In this document: one piece after another, positions 27,913 to 38,516 of the stretch
Layout: the number at the start of each line of letters is the position of its first letter
How positions within the stretch are numbered: the first letter of the stretch is position 1
From: Bacteroidia bacterium
Lineage (GTDB): Bacteria > Bacteroidota > Bacteroidia > SpSt-205
NCBI GenBank assembly: GCA_025054525.1
Contig: JANWZJ010000011.1
Location: 1 to 40,632, forward strand
Direction of reading: 5' to 3'
Length of the DNA: 40,632 nucleotides
The notes under the pieces: generated by a model
Told to the model about the DNA's origin: nothing
Seen by the model: the letters and a program-made list of their open reading frames with translations, nothing else
Databases searched by the model: none
Position numbers and translations under genes: made by a program

Positions 27913-30084
27913 TTAGCCCTTGAGCAAAAATGAATCTGGCTTGCGTAGGTATCGGATAGGACACGTGCAGCGCGCCCCAGGCGCTATGCGCACTTGACTG
28001 CCCGATTCTACTTCTATAATACCTTCCCCCTCTAAGCGAGAGCCTTCTTCCAGGATGAGCTGGCTTCCCGCCCGCAGAAGAATGCGAGCCCCTTTCGCTA
28101 ATCGCATATAAGCACCTCTTTCTACAACAAAACGAGTCGTATCTGAGAAGAGAAAGCGTTTCGCTACGGAGTCATAGCTTATTGCCGTTCCGTAGGTAGG
28201 ACTATGCCCTTGGTCTAAAAGGAGAGTGGCTTTGAGAGAGAGGGAGGGAGCGTCAGCTTGGAAGGGATTAGGGCTGAGGTGGATCGTACCGCACCAGCGC
28301 ACAGGCTTGCGCACGGTGAAATCATCCCATCGTATCTCTATTAGCATCGCTTCGTCCTTCGGACGCACTTTGAGTATGTCTATGCGTAGCCCACTAAGCC
28401 AGATAATCCGATTATCATAGTCGGCAGGGCGATGAGGCGAGGCACCTCTAAACCCCTCTTCGGAGAGAAGCGTATAGACAGGCACAGGCGCGGGGTTTGT
28501 TTCCAAGGAAAGGTAAGTACGAGCCTCACCGTCCCATGCATCTTCTGCATCGCCTGCCCCATACCAAGCCGCACAAGCAGAATCCCCTCGCCATTCCCAT
28601 ATCCGCGGGGGCTCATGAGAAGGATGGGCTTTGCCATCTCCGTTCAAGTCATACCCCATGTAGAGCTCATTCATGCCAGTGAAAGGATTGGGTAGGCTGG
28701 CCGCGCGGTCTAAAGCCCATCCCTGTGGCGTCTGGCGAAACTCCATATCATAGTTACCCTCTGCAGACAGGGGGAAAATCCAACTACCCAGTCCATTAGG
28801 AAGGTGAGTGCCAGCATGATGCAATGATTGAGATTGTTTTTGGTCTTTGCCTACTTGGATATAGGCATAGAGGCCGGGGAAGCCTTGGAGCGCAAGGGGC
28901 GGCTGGTCAGAACAAGGCGTAGAAGGAGGCTTCCAAACTTCACTACGGCTACGAAAGCGATGATTCTCCAGCCATAAGTACTGAGATTTGACGGAGGCTC
29001 CTCCTTTTTCCGTATAAGGTAGGCGGATGCGCACAGCATCCCCAGTACTCATAAAGTCCCTGAGCCACACCCGCAGGGACTGGGGAGTAGAAGGGAGGCT
29101 AAGGTCGGTAGGAACTTCGGCTCCTTTTTCGTCTAAGGCACTAATGAGATACTGCTTCTGGGGATGCTTCCAGCCCATAATCCAGCGGTCATACCCAATC
29201 GCAAAGAGCGGATGCCCTCCCTGTGCGGTTAGCCCTGGAAAGGAAGGCATAAAAGGGAACGTATGCCAGCCAGCGCCCCCTGCCGTGTGCCAGTGATTGC
29301 CGCCGTAGAGCCCATGGAAAAACTCCACCAGAAACCCTACTATCATGCCAGTGGCCTCACCATGGCAAGTGGTGTAAGAAGAAGCACATTCTACGCCCCC
29401 AGTAAATGGACCGAAGGGCTGGCGCCAGTCGCATGTCCATAACCCAAAGCCATAGTTGCAGGGCAGTGGGGGCTTCTGTATATCCAACCGATAAGCCAAG
29501 TTCCTCCATACGATGAAGAGGATATCTAATCGGGGCTGATAGTCAGAAGCGGGATTAGAGGGAGTGCGGAGCTTAGGCAAGCCGAAGCGCTCTGGCAGAA
29601 GCTGCCATCTATCAAAAGCCTGCCAAGGCAGTCCCCTCGCTGTAGTGAAAGTCGTAGCAGGCAAATGACGCGCTACCAGTTCTACTTCTTGATAAAGGCT
29701 CCATGTGCCGCCCGCTGGTAAGTCTTTACAAGGCACGCGTACCACCTGCGGCAAGTAGTCCCCCAGCACTACCAACTGCCCAAAAGAGGCTTCAGCGTAA
29801 GTATAAGTTAGAATACCTTCGGGTTGCTGCCCAGGGGTGAGAAAGGCATCTAAGAGCTTGGGGGCCGAGGGAGGTACTTGTGAATGATTATCAGTCCCTA
29901 CGGGCCAGGTTCGCCCGAACTGGCGCTCATGAGGGTCCTCTCCACATTCCCCATAATCTACCTCCGCAAAAATGACCAGTATATACAAGGTATCACGCGT
30001 AGGAAGAATATACCCTTCCTCAGAGAAGGGAACCTGCCCTAAGAGAACGAGCGGAAGAAAGGTAAGGATGAGGGATTTTCTCAC
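27913..30084 (-). CDS. Secreted M6/immune-inhibitor-A-like metallopeptidase homolog with substituted zinc motif
   Basis: GTG start (GTGA overlap), signal VRKSLILTFLPLVLLGQ; FLVEFFHGLYGGNHWHTAGGAGWHTFPFMPSF resembles HEFxH...G(G)NxFHxxGG of M6-like proteins; C-terminal beta-helix-like repeats. Confidence 0.5.
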   Translation of the reverse strand: MRKSLILTFLPLVLLGQVPFSEEGYILPTRDTLYILVIFAEVDYGECGEDPHERQFGRTWPVGTDNHSQVPPSAPKLLDAFLTPGQQPEGILTYTYAEASFGQLVVLGDYLPQVVRVPCKDLPAGGTWSLYQEVELVARHLPATTFTTARGLPWQAFDRWQLLPERFGLPKLRTPSNPASDYQPRLDILFIVWRNLAYRLDIQKPPLPCNYGFGLWTCDWRQPFGPFTGGVECASSYTTCHGEATGMIVGFLVEFFHGLYGGNHWHTAGGAGWHTFPFMPSFPGLTAQGGHPLFAIGYDRWIMGWKHPQKQYLISALDEKGAEVPTDLSLPSTPQSLRVWLRDFMSTGDAVRIRLPYTEKGGASVKSQYLWLENHRFRSRSEVWKPPSTPCSDQPPLALQGFPGLYAYIQVGKDQKQSQSLHHAGTHLPNGLGSWIFPLSAEGNYDMEFRQTPQGWALDRAASLPNPFTGMNELYMGYDLNGDGKAHPSHEPPRIWEWRGDSACAAWYGAGDAEDAWDGEARTYLSLETNPAPVPVYTLLSEEGFRGASPHRPADYDNRIIWLSGLRIDILKVRPKDEAMLIEIRWDDFTVRKPVRWCGTIHLSPNPFQADAPSLSLKATLLLDQGHSPTYGTAISYDSVAKRFLFSDTTRFVVERGAYMRLAKGARILLRAGSQLILEEGSRLEGEGIIEVESGSQVRIAPGARCTCPIRYLRKPDSFLLKG

Positions 30085-30998
30085 GAGACGGGGACATTCT
30101 CTGTGAGCTGGCGGAATACTTCTTCCAGGGGGAGCTGCCGCCGTTCCAAGCGAGTCAAAGGCACTTTTTGAAGGACGGAAGCTTCGTAGATAGCTTTTTG
30201 GATTTCGGTACCTGCTCGGACGCGCACCTGCCACAGATGATGACTGACGGGAACAGCTTCCCCCTTCCCTTCTAAGAAGCCCCAGTCTAAGGTACCCCCT
30301 GCCGTCTCTACCCAGTACTCTTCCAGTCCCAAGTGTTTCGGAAGCTCGCGCATAGGCGTATCCAGCACAAGCTGACCTTTGTGAAGAATAAGCACATGAT
30401 CAGCGATGGCCTCTACTTCCGCTAAGATATGAGAGGAGAAAATGACAATATGCGACCTACCTAAACTGCGAATGAGCTGGCGGATTTCTATGACTTGATT
30501 AGGGTCTAGGCCGCTGGTGGGCTCATCCAAGATGAGTAGGGGTGGATCATGGAGCAGAGCCGCAGCTAATCCCACCCGCTGCCGATACCCCCGAGACAAC
30601 GCACCTATTAGTTTATGCGACTCAGGCGTGAGACCGACTTTTTCTATGAGTTCTTCTACTCTTTGCCGTAGGGTTTTACCGCTGAGTCCGTAGAGCTTAC
30701 CCCGAAAGAGCAAATATTCTCGCACGTACATGTCTATATAGAGGGGATTATGCTCGGGGAGGTAACCAGTGTGCCGTTGGAGCATGCGCAGGTCTTGGGG
30801 GAGTCGCCACTCTCCCAGACGCACCGAACCCGCTGTGGGCGCAAGATAACCTGTGAGAATCTTGAAGGTAGTGGATTTGCCTGCGCCGTTGGGTCCGAGG
30901 TAGCCGTATACACCGAAGCCCCGTAGCATAAAACAGACATCCCGCAGCGCCCACTGGCTGCCATAGCGGCGAGATAGCCCCTTCACCTCCAACTCCAT
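30081..30998 (-). CDS. ABC transporter ATP-binding protein (GldA-like)
   Basis: GYLGPNGAGKSTTFKILTGYL, LSRGYRQRVGLAAALLHDPPLLILDEPTSGLDP, VIFSSHIL. Confidence 0.88.
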   Translation of the reverse strand: MELEVKGLSRRYGSQWALRDVCFMLRGFGVYGYLGPNGAGKSTTFKILTGYLAPTAGSVRLGEWRLPQDLRMLQRHTGYLPEHNPLYIDMYVREYLLFRGKLYGLSGKTLRQRVEELIEKVGLTPESHKLIGALSRGYRQRVGLAAALLHDPPLLILDEPTSGLDPNQVIEIRQLIRSLGRSHIVIFSSHILAEVEAIADHVLILHKGQLVLDTPMRELPKHLGLEEYWVETAGGTLDWGFLEGKGEAVPVSHHLWQVRVRAGTEIQKAIYEASVLQKVPLTRLERRQLPLEEVFRQLTENVPVS

Positions 30999-32221
30999 CA
31001 GACTTCCAAGAGAAGGCGCACTGGGTCTTCCAATAGCTCCTTAACTCGCACTAAGAAGCTAACCGCTTCCTTTCCATCTATCACCCTATGGTCATATGAA
31101 AGCGCTACATACATCATTGGCCTGACCACGACTTGTCCATTCACAGCCACAGGACGCTCTTGAATCTTGTGCATGCCTAAGATAGCAGTCTGGGGAGGAT
31201 TGAGGATAGGGGTGGAGATTAGAGAGCCGAAAACCCCTCCATTCGTGATAGTGAAAGTGCCCCCCTGCATCTCTTCTATACTGATTTTGTTCTGACGAGC
31301 CCGAGCAGCTAAATCCGCTATCGTGCGCTCTATCTCTGCGAGAGAAAGCAAATGAGCATTTCGCACTATAGGCACGACCAGTCCTCTATCGGTACTTACT
31401 GCGATGCTAACATCCACATATGAGAAGTAAATCAGCTCATCCTCATGAAGCTGACTATTGACTTCGGGGAACTCCAGGAGTGCGGTGGCACAGGCTTTTG
31501 TGAAAAAGCTCATGAAGCCCAGTCCGATGCCATGCTTTTCTTGGAAGCGGTCTTTGTAGGCTTTGCGCAGGTCCATGATACGGCTCATATCCACCTCGTT
31601 GAAGGTGGTGAGCATGGCGGTTTGATTTTTGGCTTGGAGGAGGCGTCGGGCGATAGTTTGGCGGATAGGAGTGAGTTTTTTGCGCACTTCTTGACGTCCA
31701 TCGGGTGCAGGAGCTACTGGAAGGCTCGGTTTGTCGGCTGCTTCCGCAGGAGAAGTGGGCTTCTGCACAGGAGGGGCACTCGCTGCCAAAGCATCGGCTT
31801 TCGTAATCCGCCCACCAGGCCCAGTGCCTGAGACTTGGGTAGCTGATATGCCTTTTTCTGCTAAAATGCGAGCCGCAGCCGGCATCACAGAAGGCGCAGT
31901 CGTAGCAGACGGTGAAGCCCCCCCTCCATTAGAAGAGGACGGCACACTTGCAGGCACTGCTTTCTCCTCCGCCGCCGAAGGACGCGCAGCAGAGGGGTCT
32001 ATCCGCGCTATTACACTGCCAACAGGCACCTGCGAACCCGCTTCTACTAAAATCTCCAGCTTCCCTGCTATTTCCGCATATACTTCTAAGGCAGCTTTGT
32101 CAGATTGTATCTCTGCGATAAGCTCGTCCTTTTCTACCCAACTGCCCGTGGGTTTGAACCACTTATCCAGGAGCACTTCTGTAATAGACTCGCCTGGGCT
32201 GGGTACTCGTATCTCTATCAT
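30998..32221 (-). CDS. sucB: Dihydrolipoamide succinyltransferase (2-oxoglutarate dehydrogenase E2)
   Basis: Lipoyl domain [15 protein letters not shown]3-binding [22 protein letters not shown], catalytic [19 protein letters not shown]; adjacent to sucA. Confidence 0.95.
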   Translation of the reverse strand: MIEIRVPSPGESITEVLLDKWFKPTGSWVEKDELIAEIQSDKAALEVYAEIAGKLEILVEAGSQVPVGSVIARIDPSAARPSAAEEKAVPASVPSSSNGGGASPSATTAPSVMPAAARILAEKGISATQVSGTGPGGRITKADALAASAPPVQKPTSPAEAADKPSLPVAPAPDGRQEVRKKLTPIRQTIARRLLQAKNQTAMLTTFNEVDMSRIMDLRKAYKDRFQEKHGIGLGFMSFFTKACATALLEFPEVNSQLHEDELIYFSYVDVSIAVSTDRGLVVPIVRNAHLLSLAEIERTIADLAARARQNKISIEEMQGGTFTITNGGVFGSLISTPILNPPQTAILGMHKIQERPVAVNGQVVVRPMMYVALSYDHRVIDGKEAVSFLVRVKELLEDPVRLLLEV

Positions 32222-34968
32222 ACGCGTTCGGGCACGATTTCTAAGGCACGGCGCAAGATATAGTTCTGCTGGCGCAAATGCCGACTATAGGAGCCTGTCG
32301 CCGGGCTGGCTGATGTCCTCCTTCCGATAGGTTTGGGCAGGGGAAGCCCATACTCCATGAACTTGCGCACGATGAAACTCCAATAGCCCATATTGAGCGG
32401 TTCTTCTTGCACCCAATATAGCTCCTCTACTCGGTACTCCGAAAGCACCTGCCTAATCTCCTCCTCAGGAAAAGGATAAAGCTGCTCTAAGCGTACAATC
32501 GCGGTGTCAAACTTATTGTGCTCTCGGCGCGCATGAACAAGGTCAAAGAAAATCTTACCTGTGCAGAGTACAAGTCTGCGTGCTTGGTCAGGAGGTACTT
32601 CAGAATCCAGGAGAACAGGACGGAAACTGCCTTGTGTCAAGTATGATACAGAGGCTACACACTCAGGATGGCGCAGAAGGCTTTTCGGCGTGAAAATTAC
32701 TAAGGGACGCCGCGTAGAACTTCGCATTTGTCGGCGCAGAGCATGGAAAAGATTCGCAGGATGCGTGAAGTTGCAGATATACATATTATTTTGAGCCGCC
32801 AACGATAAAAATCGTTCAGGGCGTGCACTGGAATGCTCAGGACCTTGCCCTTCATAGCCGTGGGGTAAGTAGAGCGTAATCCCATTTAGGCGCTGCCACT
32901 TAGTTTTAGCAGCGGCGAGATATTGGTCTATGATAATCTGAGCACCATTCGCAAAGTCTCCAAACTGCGCCTCCCATATCACCAGCGTATGCGGCGAAGC
33001 CAAAGCATACCCATACTCAAAGCCCAGCACTGCATATTCTGAGAGGGGCGAGTTATAGATGTAGAAAGAGGCTTGACGATGAGAAAGGTGATTGAGGGGG
33101 ATATAGCGTTCCTCGGTCTCTTGGTCTATGACCACGGCATGGCGGTGCGAAAAAGTACCTCGCTCCACATCTTGTCCAGAGAGGCGTACTGGGTTATTTT
33201 CCAGCAGGAGCGTACCATAAGCAAGCATTTCCACCGTGCCCCAATCTAATCCTTCTCCTCTGCGAACAGCCTCATAGCGGGCTTCATAAACCTTACGAAC
33301 AGTAGGATGGGGATTGAAGTTCTCGGGGAAACGAGCAGCTTGTTGGGCGATAAACTCTAAAATCTCCTTACGGGGTACGCGCGTATCGGGCTGAGGTTCT
33401 AAGATGTTATCATCGTACATTTGAATTCCCTGCCAAGTGCGCCGAGGCACGGCATCTACTTCTGACTCTTCTTCGGATCGGGCGCGCTCTAACTGCTTCT
33501 CATAAAACTCATTTCGTGCGCGTTCTAAGGCTTTGACTTCGGCATCCGAGACTACGCCTTCTTGTACAAGCCGCTGAGCATACACCTCAAAGGGTGAAGG
33601 ATGTTTGCTAATCGCTGCATACATGCGCGGCTGAGTAAAGCGGGGCTCATCTCCCTCGTTATGTCCATGTTTGCGATAGCCTATCACATCTATGAATACA
33701 TCCCGATTGAAGGCTTGCCTGAAGGCAATCGCCAGCCGCATCGCATGTACAACTGCTTCCGGATCATCTCCATTCACATGAAAGACAGGCGATAGCGTAA
33801 CCTTCGCTACATCCGTGGCATAAAAGCTGGCGCGAGCTTGTTTTTCACCTGTGGTGAAGCCGATTTGATTATTGAGGACAATATGGACGGTACCGCCTAC
33901 TTCATAGCCAGGTAGTAAGGACATTTGAAGGGTTTCATAGACGACGCCCTGGCCAGCCACAGCGGCATCCCCATGAATAATCACAGAAACAATCTTATCA
34001 TGGGTGCCTCCGTAGAGATGATCCATTTTGGCTCGGGTAGCGCCAGCTGCCACAGGGTCTACCGCCTCTAAATGGGAAGGATTAGGTAGCATGGAGAGAT
34101 GAATGCGCCTGCCAGCCACGAACGGGTCACTGGAATAGCCTAAGTGATACTTCACATCCCCATCAAAACTATCCGTAGCTATGCCCTTTCCTTCAAATTC
34201 TCCGAAAATCGCATGGAAAGACTTTTGCATGATATTAGCCAGTACATTTAGGCGGCCTCGGTGCGCCATCCCAAAGACAAACTCTTCTATGCCTAACTCC
34301 GCACCTGTTTCTACCAGCTCATAAAGAGCGGGGATTATTGCTTCACTGCCCTCTAAAGAAAAGCGCTTCTGCCCTACAAACTTTCGGTGAAGAAATCGCT
34401 CAAAAGTCGTGGCATTACATAGCCACTGAAGTATCTTTTTCTTATCTTCGACGCTGAATTGGGGAGCATTTTGAGGATTCTCTAACTTATCCTCCAGCCA
34501 GTGGAGAATCTCAGGAATCCGAATATATCGGTATTCTATACCGATGGTAGAGCAATAAACCTTGCGCAAGTGAGCTATGATGTCCCGCAGTGGCGCCGGT
34601 CCTAATCCCACCCTTTTCCCAGCTTGGAATACGGTGTCTAAATCTTCAGGTGACAGGTTGAACTTCTCCAAGGCGAAAACTTCATCCAGCCTCTTCTCCC
34701 AGTCTGCATAATCAGCGAGGGGATTGACTCGAGCATATAGATGTCCTTCATTACGATAAGCAGCGATTAGGAGGAGGACGCTGAACTCTTTATCTATATG
34801 AGAAGGGGGCGAGACAGAAGGCGTAATCGGCGGCTTCTCTAACGCAGCGAAGTATCCCTCAAAAAACCGCTGCCAATCCGCTGGCAGACTTTGGGGATCC
34901 GACTGATACTGCGCCAGTAGTCCCTCTATATAGGACGGATCTGCCCGAAACAAGTACGAAGTATTCAT
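32218..34968 (-). CDS. sucA: 2-oxoglutarate dehydrogenase E1
   Basis: [66 protein letters not shown]. Confidence 0.97.
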   Translation of the reverse strand: MNTSYLFRADPSYIEGLLAQYQSDPQSLPADWQRFFEGYFAALEKPPITPSVSPPSHIDKEFSVLLLIAAYRNEGHLYARVNPLADYADWEKRLDEVFALEKFNLSPEDLDTVFQAGKRVGLGPAPLRDIIAHLRKVYCSTIGIEYRYIRIPEILHWLEDKLENPQNAPQFSVEDKKKILQWLCNATTFERFLHRKFVGQKRFSLEGSEAIIPALYELVETGAELGIEEFVFGMAHRGRLNVLANIMQKSFHAIFGEFEGKGIATDSFDGDVKYHLGYSSDPFVAGRRIHLSMLPNPSHLEAVDPVAAGATRAKMDHLYGGTHDKIVSVIIHGDAAVAGQGVVYETLQMSLLPGYEVGGTVHIVLNNQIGFTTGEKQARASFYATDVAKVTLSPVFHVNGDDPEAVVHAMRLAIAFRQAFNRDVFIDVIGYRKHGHNEGDEPRFTQPRMYAAISKHPSPFEVYAQRLVQEGVVSDAEVKALERARNEFYEKQLERARSEEESEVDAVPRRTWQGIQMYDDNILEPQPDTRVPRKEILEFIAQQAARFPENFNPHPTVRKVYEARYEAVRRGEGLDWGTVEMLAYGTLLLENNPVRLSGQDVERGTFSHRHAVVIDQETEERYIPLNHLSHRQASFYIYNSPLSEYAVLGFEYGYALASPHTLVIWEAQFGDFANGAQIIIDQYLAAAKTKWQRLNGITLYLPHGYEGQGPEHSSARPERFLSLAAQNNMYICNFTHPANLFHALRRQMRSSTRRPLVIFTPKSLLRHPECVASVSYLTQGSFRPVLLDSEVPPDQARRLVLCTGKIFFDLVHARREHNKFDTAIVRLEQLYPFPEEEIRQVLSEYRVEELYWVQEEPLNMGYWSFIVRKFMEYGLPLPKPIGRRTSASPATGSYSRHLRQQNYILRRALEIVPERV

Positions 34969-34980
34969 AGGTAGGAGAGT

Positions 34981-36390
34981 TTATTCCAGAGAGATTGCAT
35001 AATAAGCCTTCTCGCCCTTTTTGTAGAGGCCTTCTATGAGAAGACCGCCTTGTGCATTCTTGAGTATCTGTGAAACATCGTTGGGGGTAGAAACGGGCTT
35101 TTTATCTATGGCAGTGATCACAAACCCCGCACGCACACCAGCGGCTTGGAGGGGACCTGTGTTAATCTCAGTAACTTTGACGCCTTGCTTAACTCCCAAA
35201 GCTGAATTTTCCTCTTCGGAGAGGGCCCGAAGGCGCGCACCCAAAGAAGGAATAAGAACCGCCGATGCCTCATAAGGCGTATTCTCTTCGGAAGAGCGTC
35301 CTTTGAGACGGGCCACGGTCTCGTACCGTTTGTCTCCTCGGTAATACGCGATCTTAATCCTATCCCCAGGGCGATGACGAGCGACCATCTCGGTCAGTTC
35401 GGCTGCACTCCGAATAGGGCGTCCGTCTATCTCGGTGATAATATCCCCCGAACGAAGACCCGCTTCATCAGCAGCACTCCCATCATAAACATCATTTACA
35501 TAAGCTCCTTGGGAAATAGATACGCCGAGCTCTTTTTGACGCTCTGCGCTGAGATTCTCTATAGATACACCCAATAGTGCTCGTTGTACTTTACCATACT
35601 GTTTGAGGTCATCCACGACCTTTTTTGCGATGCTGGAGGGAACAGCAAAAGAATATCCTGCAAAAGCCCCCGTTGTGGAGGCGATAGCGGTATTAATCCC
35701 TACCAACTTGCCTTCTATATTGACCAGAGCCCCCCCACTATTGCCGGGATTGACAGCAGCGTCTGTCTGAATAAATGATTCTACACGGAATTTCTCTTTG
35801 AGCAAACCGAGAGTTCGTCCTTTAGCACTCACGATGCCTGCTGTTACAGTAGAGGTGAGATTGAAAGGATTCCCCACAGCCAGCACCCAATCCCCGACCC
35901 GTAAAGCATCTGAATCTCCAAATTCCAGCGTAGGAAGTCCTTCGGCATCAATCTTGAGTAAGGCTAAATCCGTAGAGGGGTCTGTACCAACGACACTGGC
36001 TCGGAACGTGCGATTATCGTAGAGCGTAACTTCAATACGAGAAGCCTTCTCTATGACATGATTGCAGGTCAAGATGTAGCCATCTGGCGAAATAATCACG
36101 CCTGAGCCTGTGCCGGGAATGCCTAAGTCTTGTTCTTCTTCATCCAGAAAAAAGCGATGGAAACTGGGGAGTTCGGCTTTGATTTGGGTGCGAATATGGA
36201 CGACAGCAGGCATGGCGATTTGGGCGGCTACGGTGAAATCCACAGGTGGATGTACTTCCCATCGCGCTGGCTGAAGATAGAGCGAAGGAGTAGGCTGTGG
36301 CGTAGGACTTGGCTTTTTTTTCTCTAAGAGCCACCAAGTCGTCGCGCTGGCTATCACAGCCACTATCACATGCCCGAGCAGCTGGCGCAT
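34981..36390 (-). CDS. HtrA/Deg family S1C serine protease with two PDZ domains
   Basis: [64 protein letters not shown]. Start trimmed to [22 protein letters not shown]. Confidence 0.94.
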   Translation of the reverse strand: MRQLLGHVIVAVIASATTWWLLEKKKPSPTPQPTPSLYLQPARWEVHPPVDFTVAAQIAMPAVVHIRTQIKAELPSFHRFFLDEEEQDLGIPGTGSGVIISPDGYILTCNHVIEKASRIEVTLYDNRTFRASVVGTDPSTDLALLKIDAEGLPTLEFGDSDALRVGDWVLAVGNPFNLTSTVTAGIVSAKGRTLGLLKEKFRVESFIQTDAAVNPGNSGGALVNIEGKLVGINTAIASTTGAFAGYSFAVPSSIAKKVVDDLKQYGKVQRALLGVSIENLSAERQKELGVSISQGAYVNDVYDGSAADEAGLRSGDIITEIDGRPIRSAAELTEMVARHRPGDRIKIAYYRGDKRYETVARLKGRSSEENTPYEASAVLIPSLGARLRALSEEENSALGVKQGVKVTEINTGPLQAAGVRAGFVITAIDKKPVSTPNDVSQILKNAQGGLLIEGLYKKGEKAYYAISLE

Positions 36391-36416
36391 ACGTAAGTTC
36401 TCAACAATTATCTTGC

Positions 36417-36424
36417 CAAAGGTA
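36417..36424 (-). promoter_or_regulatory. Candidate -7 element TACCTTTG upstream of the HtrA-family gene
   Basis: TAnnTTTG 26 nt before the ATG in the divergent intergenic region. Confidence 0.5.
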
Positions 36425-36482
36425 CAAAGAATTTTGGGCTTTTGACTTACTTCGGACGGTGCGACAGTTAGGTGCTTGGGGC

Positions 36483-37646
36483 ATGGGCTGTATAGCAGTG
36501 GGATTAGGGATTTCGCCCTCCCTGACCAGTATAGGGGTCGCTCTCGTAGCCATAAGCTCCCTTTGGCATAAGGAATCCCTTGCCTCCCTGAGAGATACAT
36601 TACATTTACACTGGCCCATAGCCACGCTCTATCTACTTCAAGCGCTAAGCTGGTTCTACACCGAAGATAACGCTCAATGGTGGGTGGAAATGCGAGTGAA
36701 GCTCCCCATGCTCTTTCTGCTACCTTTTAGCTATGCCGCATGGCGCGAACTCGCTACCTCAGCCCAACGCTGGATTCATCTACTCTATCACCTTACCCTC
36801 ATAGCAGTCGGAATGCATGCTTGGGTGTGGTCGCTTCTTCACCCCCAGGAAATGGCTTGGCTTACCTACTCGGGTAAATATGTGCGGTTCATAGGGGGCA
36901 TCTCTCATATCTACTATGCTGGGCTAATAGGCATGGGCTTTTTTCTACTGTGGCTTTTGCCGCTCCCTGCCTATGAAAGAACCATCCGATGGGTCATAGC
37001 GCTTCTCTACAGCGTCATTTTGCATGGATTGGCGCTGCGCACGGGGCTCATAGCCCTCTATGGAGTAGTTATTTTCTTTTTGCTCGGCTGGATGCTCAAG
37101 CACCCGAAGCGCTGGATCATAGGACTTTTGGTGATAGCAGGAGGCATAGGAGGGTTAGCCTGGGGCGTGCACTGCCTCAAGCCGCTGCGCAACCGATGGA
37201 ATCATATGCGCTGGGACCTACACCAGTACAAACCCGGACGCTATATCTCGCACACTTCCCTTACACGCCGGCTCGCTGCCTTAGAAGCAAGCTGGTACGT
37301 CTTTCGGTCCTCTCCGTGGTGGGGCATCGGCATAGCCGATAATCAAAAAGCTGTGTTTGCTGTAATTCCCAAACTTCCCTACCATTGGGAAAAACAACAC
37401 TACATCCTTCCCCATAATCAGTTCGTGGAATATGCCTTGGGATTGGGACTAATAGGGATTGGAGTATTCACGAGTTTTTGGGTCGGGGCTTGGCGAAGTA
37501 GCCGATGGATTATCTGGCGAGGTTGGCTCGTATTCTGGCTACTGCTTCTGCAAGGCGAAGCCTTCTTAGAGCGACAGGTAGGGGTAACCGCATTTCTATG
37601 GGGAACGGGCATCTTATGGGCATTACTGAAAGAAGAGCCGTTGTAG
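36483..37646 (+). CDS. Polytopic membrane protein, O-antigen ligase/polymerase (Wzy/WaaL)-like
   Basis: ~10 hydrophobic segments; [27 protein letters not shown]...[20 protein letters not shown] typical of the Wzy_C region. Start uncertain. Confidence 0.7.
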   Translation: MGCIAVGLGISPSLTSIGVALVAISSLWHKESLASLRDTLHLHWPIATLYLLQALSWFYTEDNAQWWVEMRVKLPMLFLLPFSYAAWRELATSAQRWIHLLYHLTLIAVGMHAWVWSLLHPQEMAWLTYSGKYVRFIGGISHIYYAGLIGMGFFLLWLLPLPAYERTIRWVIALLYSVILHGLALRTGLIALYGVVIFFLLGWMLKHPKRWIIGLLVIAGGIGGLAWGVHCLKPLRNRWNHMRWDLHQYKPGRYISHTSLTRRLAALEASWYVFRSSPWWGIGIADNQKAVFAVIPKLPYHWEKQHYILPHNQFVEYALGLGLIGIGVFTSFWVGAWRSSRWIIWRGWLVFWLLLLQGEAFLERQVGVTAFLWGTGILWALLKEEPL

Positions 37647-37655
37647 CTTTGAGGC

Positions 37656-38516
37656 ATGCGATGGGTTTCTCTATCGCCGGAGACGACTCTCTGGATAGAT
37701 GTGCTGGGCAAAAAATCTTCCCTCATAGGACGCAGTCATTTCTGCCGAGAACCCGCTTGGGCAGCCCAACTGCCGATTTGCACCCGAATGGGCGAACCCC
37801 AAGATTGGGAACAATATCTCATGCCTTACCTACCCGATTTTCGCACGATTTCCTCTCTCAAGCCCGAAGGTGTATTAGTCAGCTTAGAGAGCCCTCCGCC
37901 TGACTTCTCCCCCCAGCAAATACAGACTCTCCTTCAAAAAGCAGTGGGATATTCGGTGCGCCTACATAGCGTCTATGCAGAAAGCTGTGCAAACCTCTCC
38001 GCTCCTTTGCGGGCATTAGGCGAAGCCTTAGGCGCCCCTAATCAGGCTAATCGCTGGATAGACCAGGCCCAAGCCACCCTCAAGCGCTTGCGGAGTCAAG
38101 CAGGTTCTCTTGCCCCCCTCAGAGTAGCCATAGTGAGTGAGGACTTTCCAGTGCATCCCCTTTCTCCCTGGACTATAAGCGTTTTACACGAAGTAAAGCT
38201 GACGGCTATTCACGCAAATAGACTCCTTACTTTAGAGAAACTTCTGGAAGAAGACCCAGATTTAGTCATCTGGAGCACAAAGGGATATGGCATAGAAGAG
38301 GCTGGGATGCAGCTTGCGCGCTGGGCGAGTTATCCTCCCATACAGAGTTTGAGCGCCTTTCGCAAAAAAAGACTATACGCCTTCAAAGGCATAACAGGCC
38401 TATTTTACCTTTCTCCGCAGCTACCTCAGACCTGGGAAGCGCTGTATGAGTTGGCACACACTCCCTATGCCCGCAGTAATCGCCACATAGGCCGAGTCTG
38501 GAGCCCACTTTTATGA
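37656..38516 (+). CDS. Helical-backbone metal/cobalamin-binding (BtuF-like) protein without an obvious signal peptide
   Basis: MRWVSLSPETTLWIDVLG...ISSLKPEGVLVSLE...DPDLVIWSTKGYG...IQSLSAFRKKRLYAF. Confidence 0.65.
   Translation: MRWVSLSPETTLWIDVLGKKSSLIGRSHFCREPAWAAQLPICTRMGEPQDWEQYLMPYLPDFRTISSLKPEGVLVSLESPPPDFSPQQIQTLLQKAVGYSVRLHSVYAESCANLSAPLRALGEALGAPNQANRWIDQAQATLKRLRSQAGSLAPLRVAIVSEDFPVHPLSPWTISVLHEVKLTAIHANRLLTLEKLLEEDPDLVIWSTKGYGIEEAGMQLARWASYPPIQSLSAFRKKRLYAFKGITGLFYLSPQLPQTWEALYELAHTPYARSNRHIGRVWSPLL

Noticed and set aside
36309-36482. N-terminal extension of the Wzy-like ORF over the HtrA-family gene's 5' end
   Set aside because: It overlaps the divergent htrA-like signal anchor and promoter; a start near 36483 is more plausible, although not certain.
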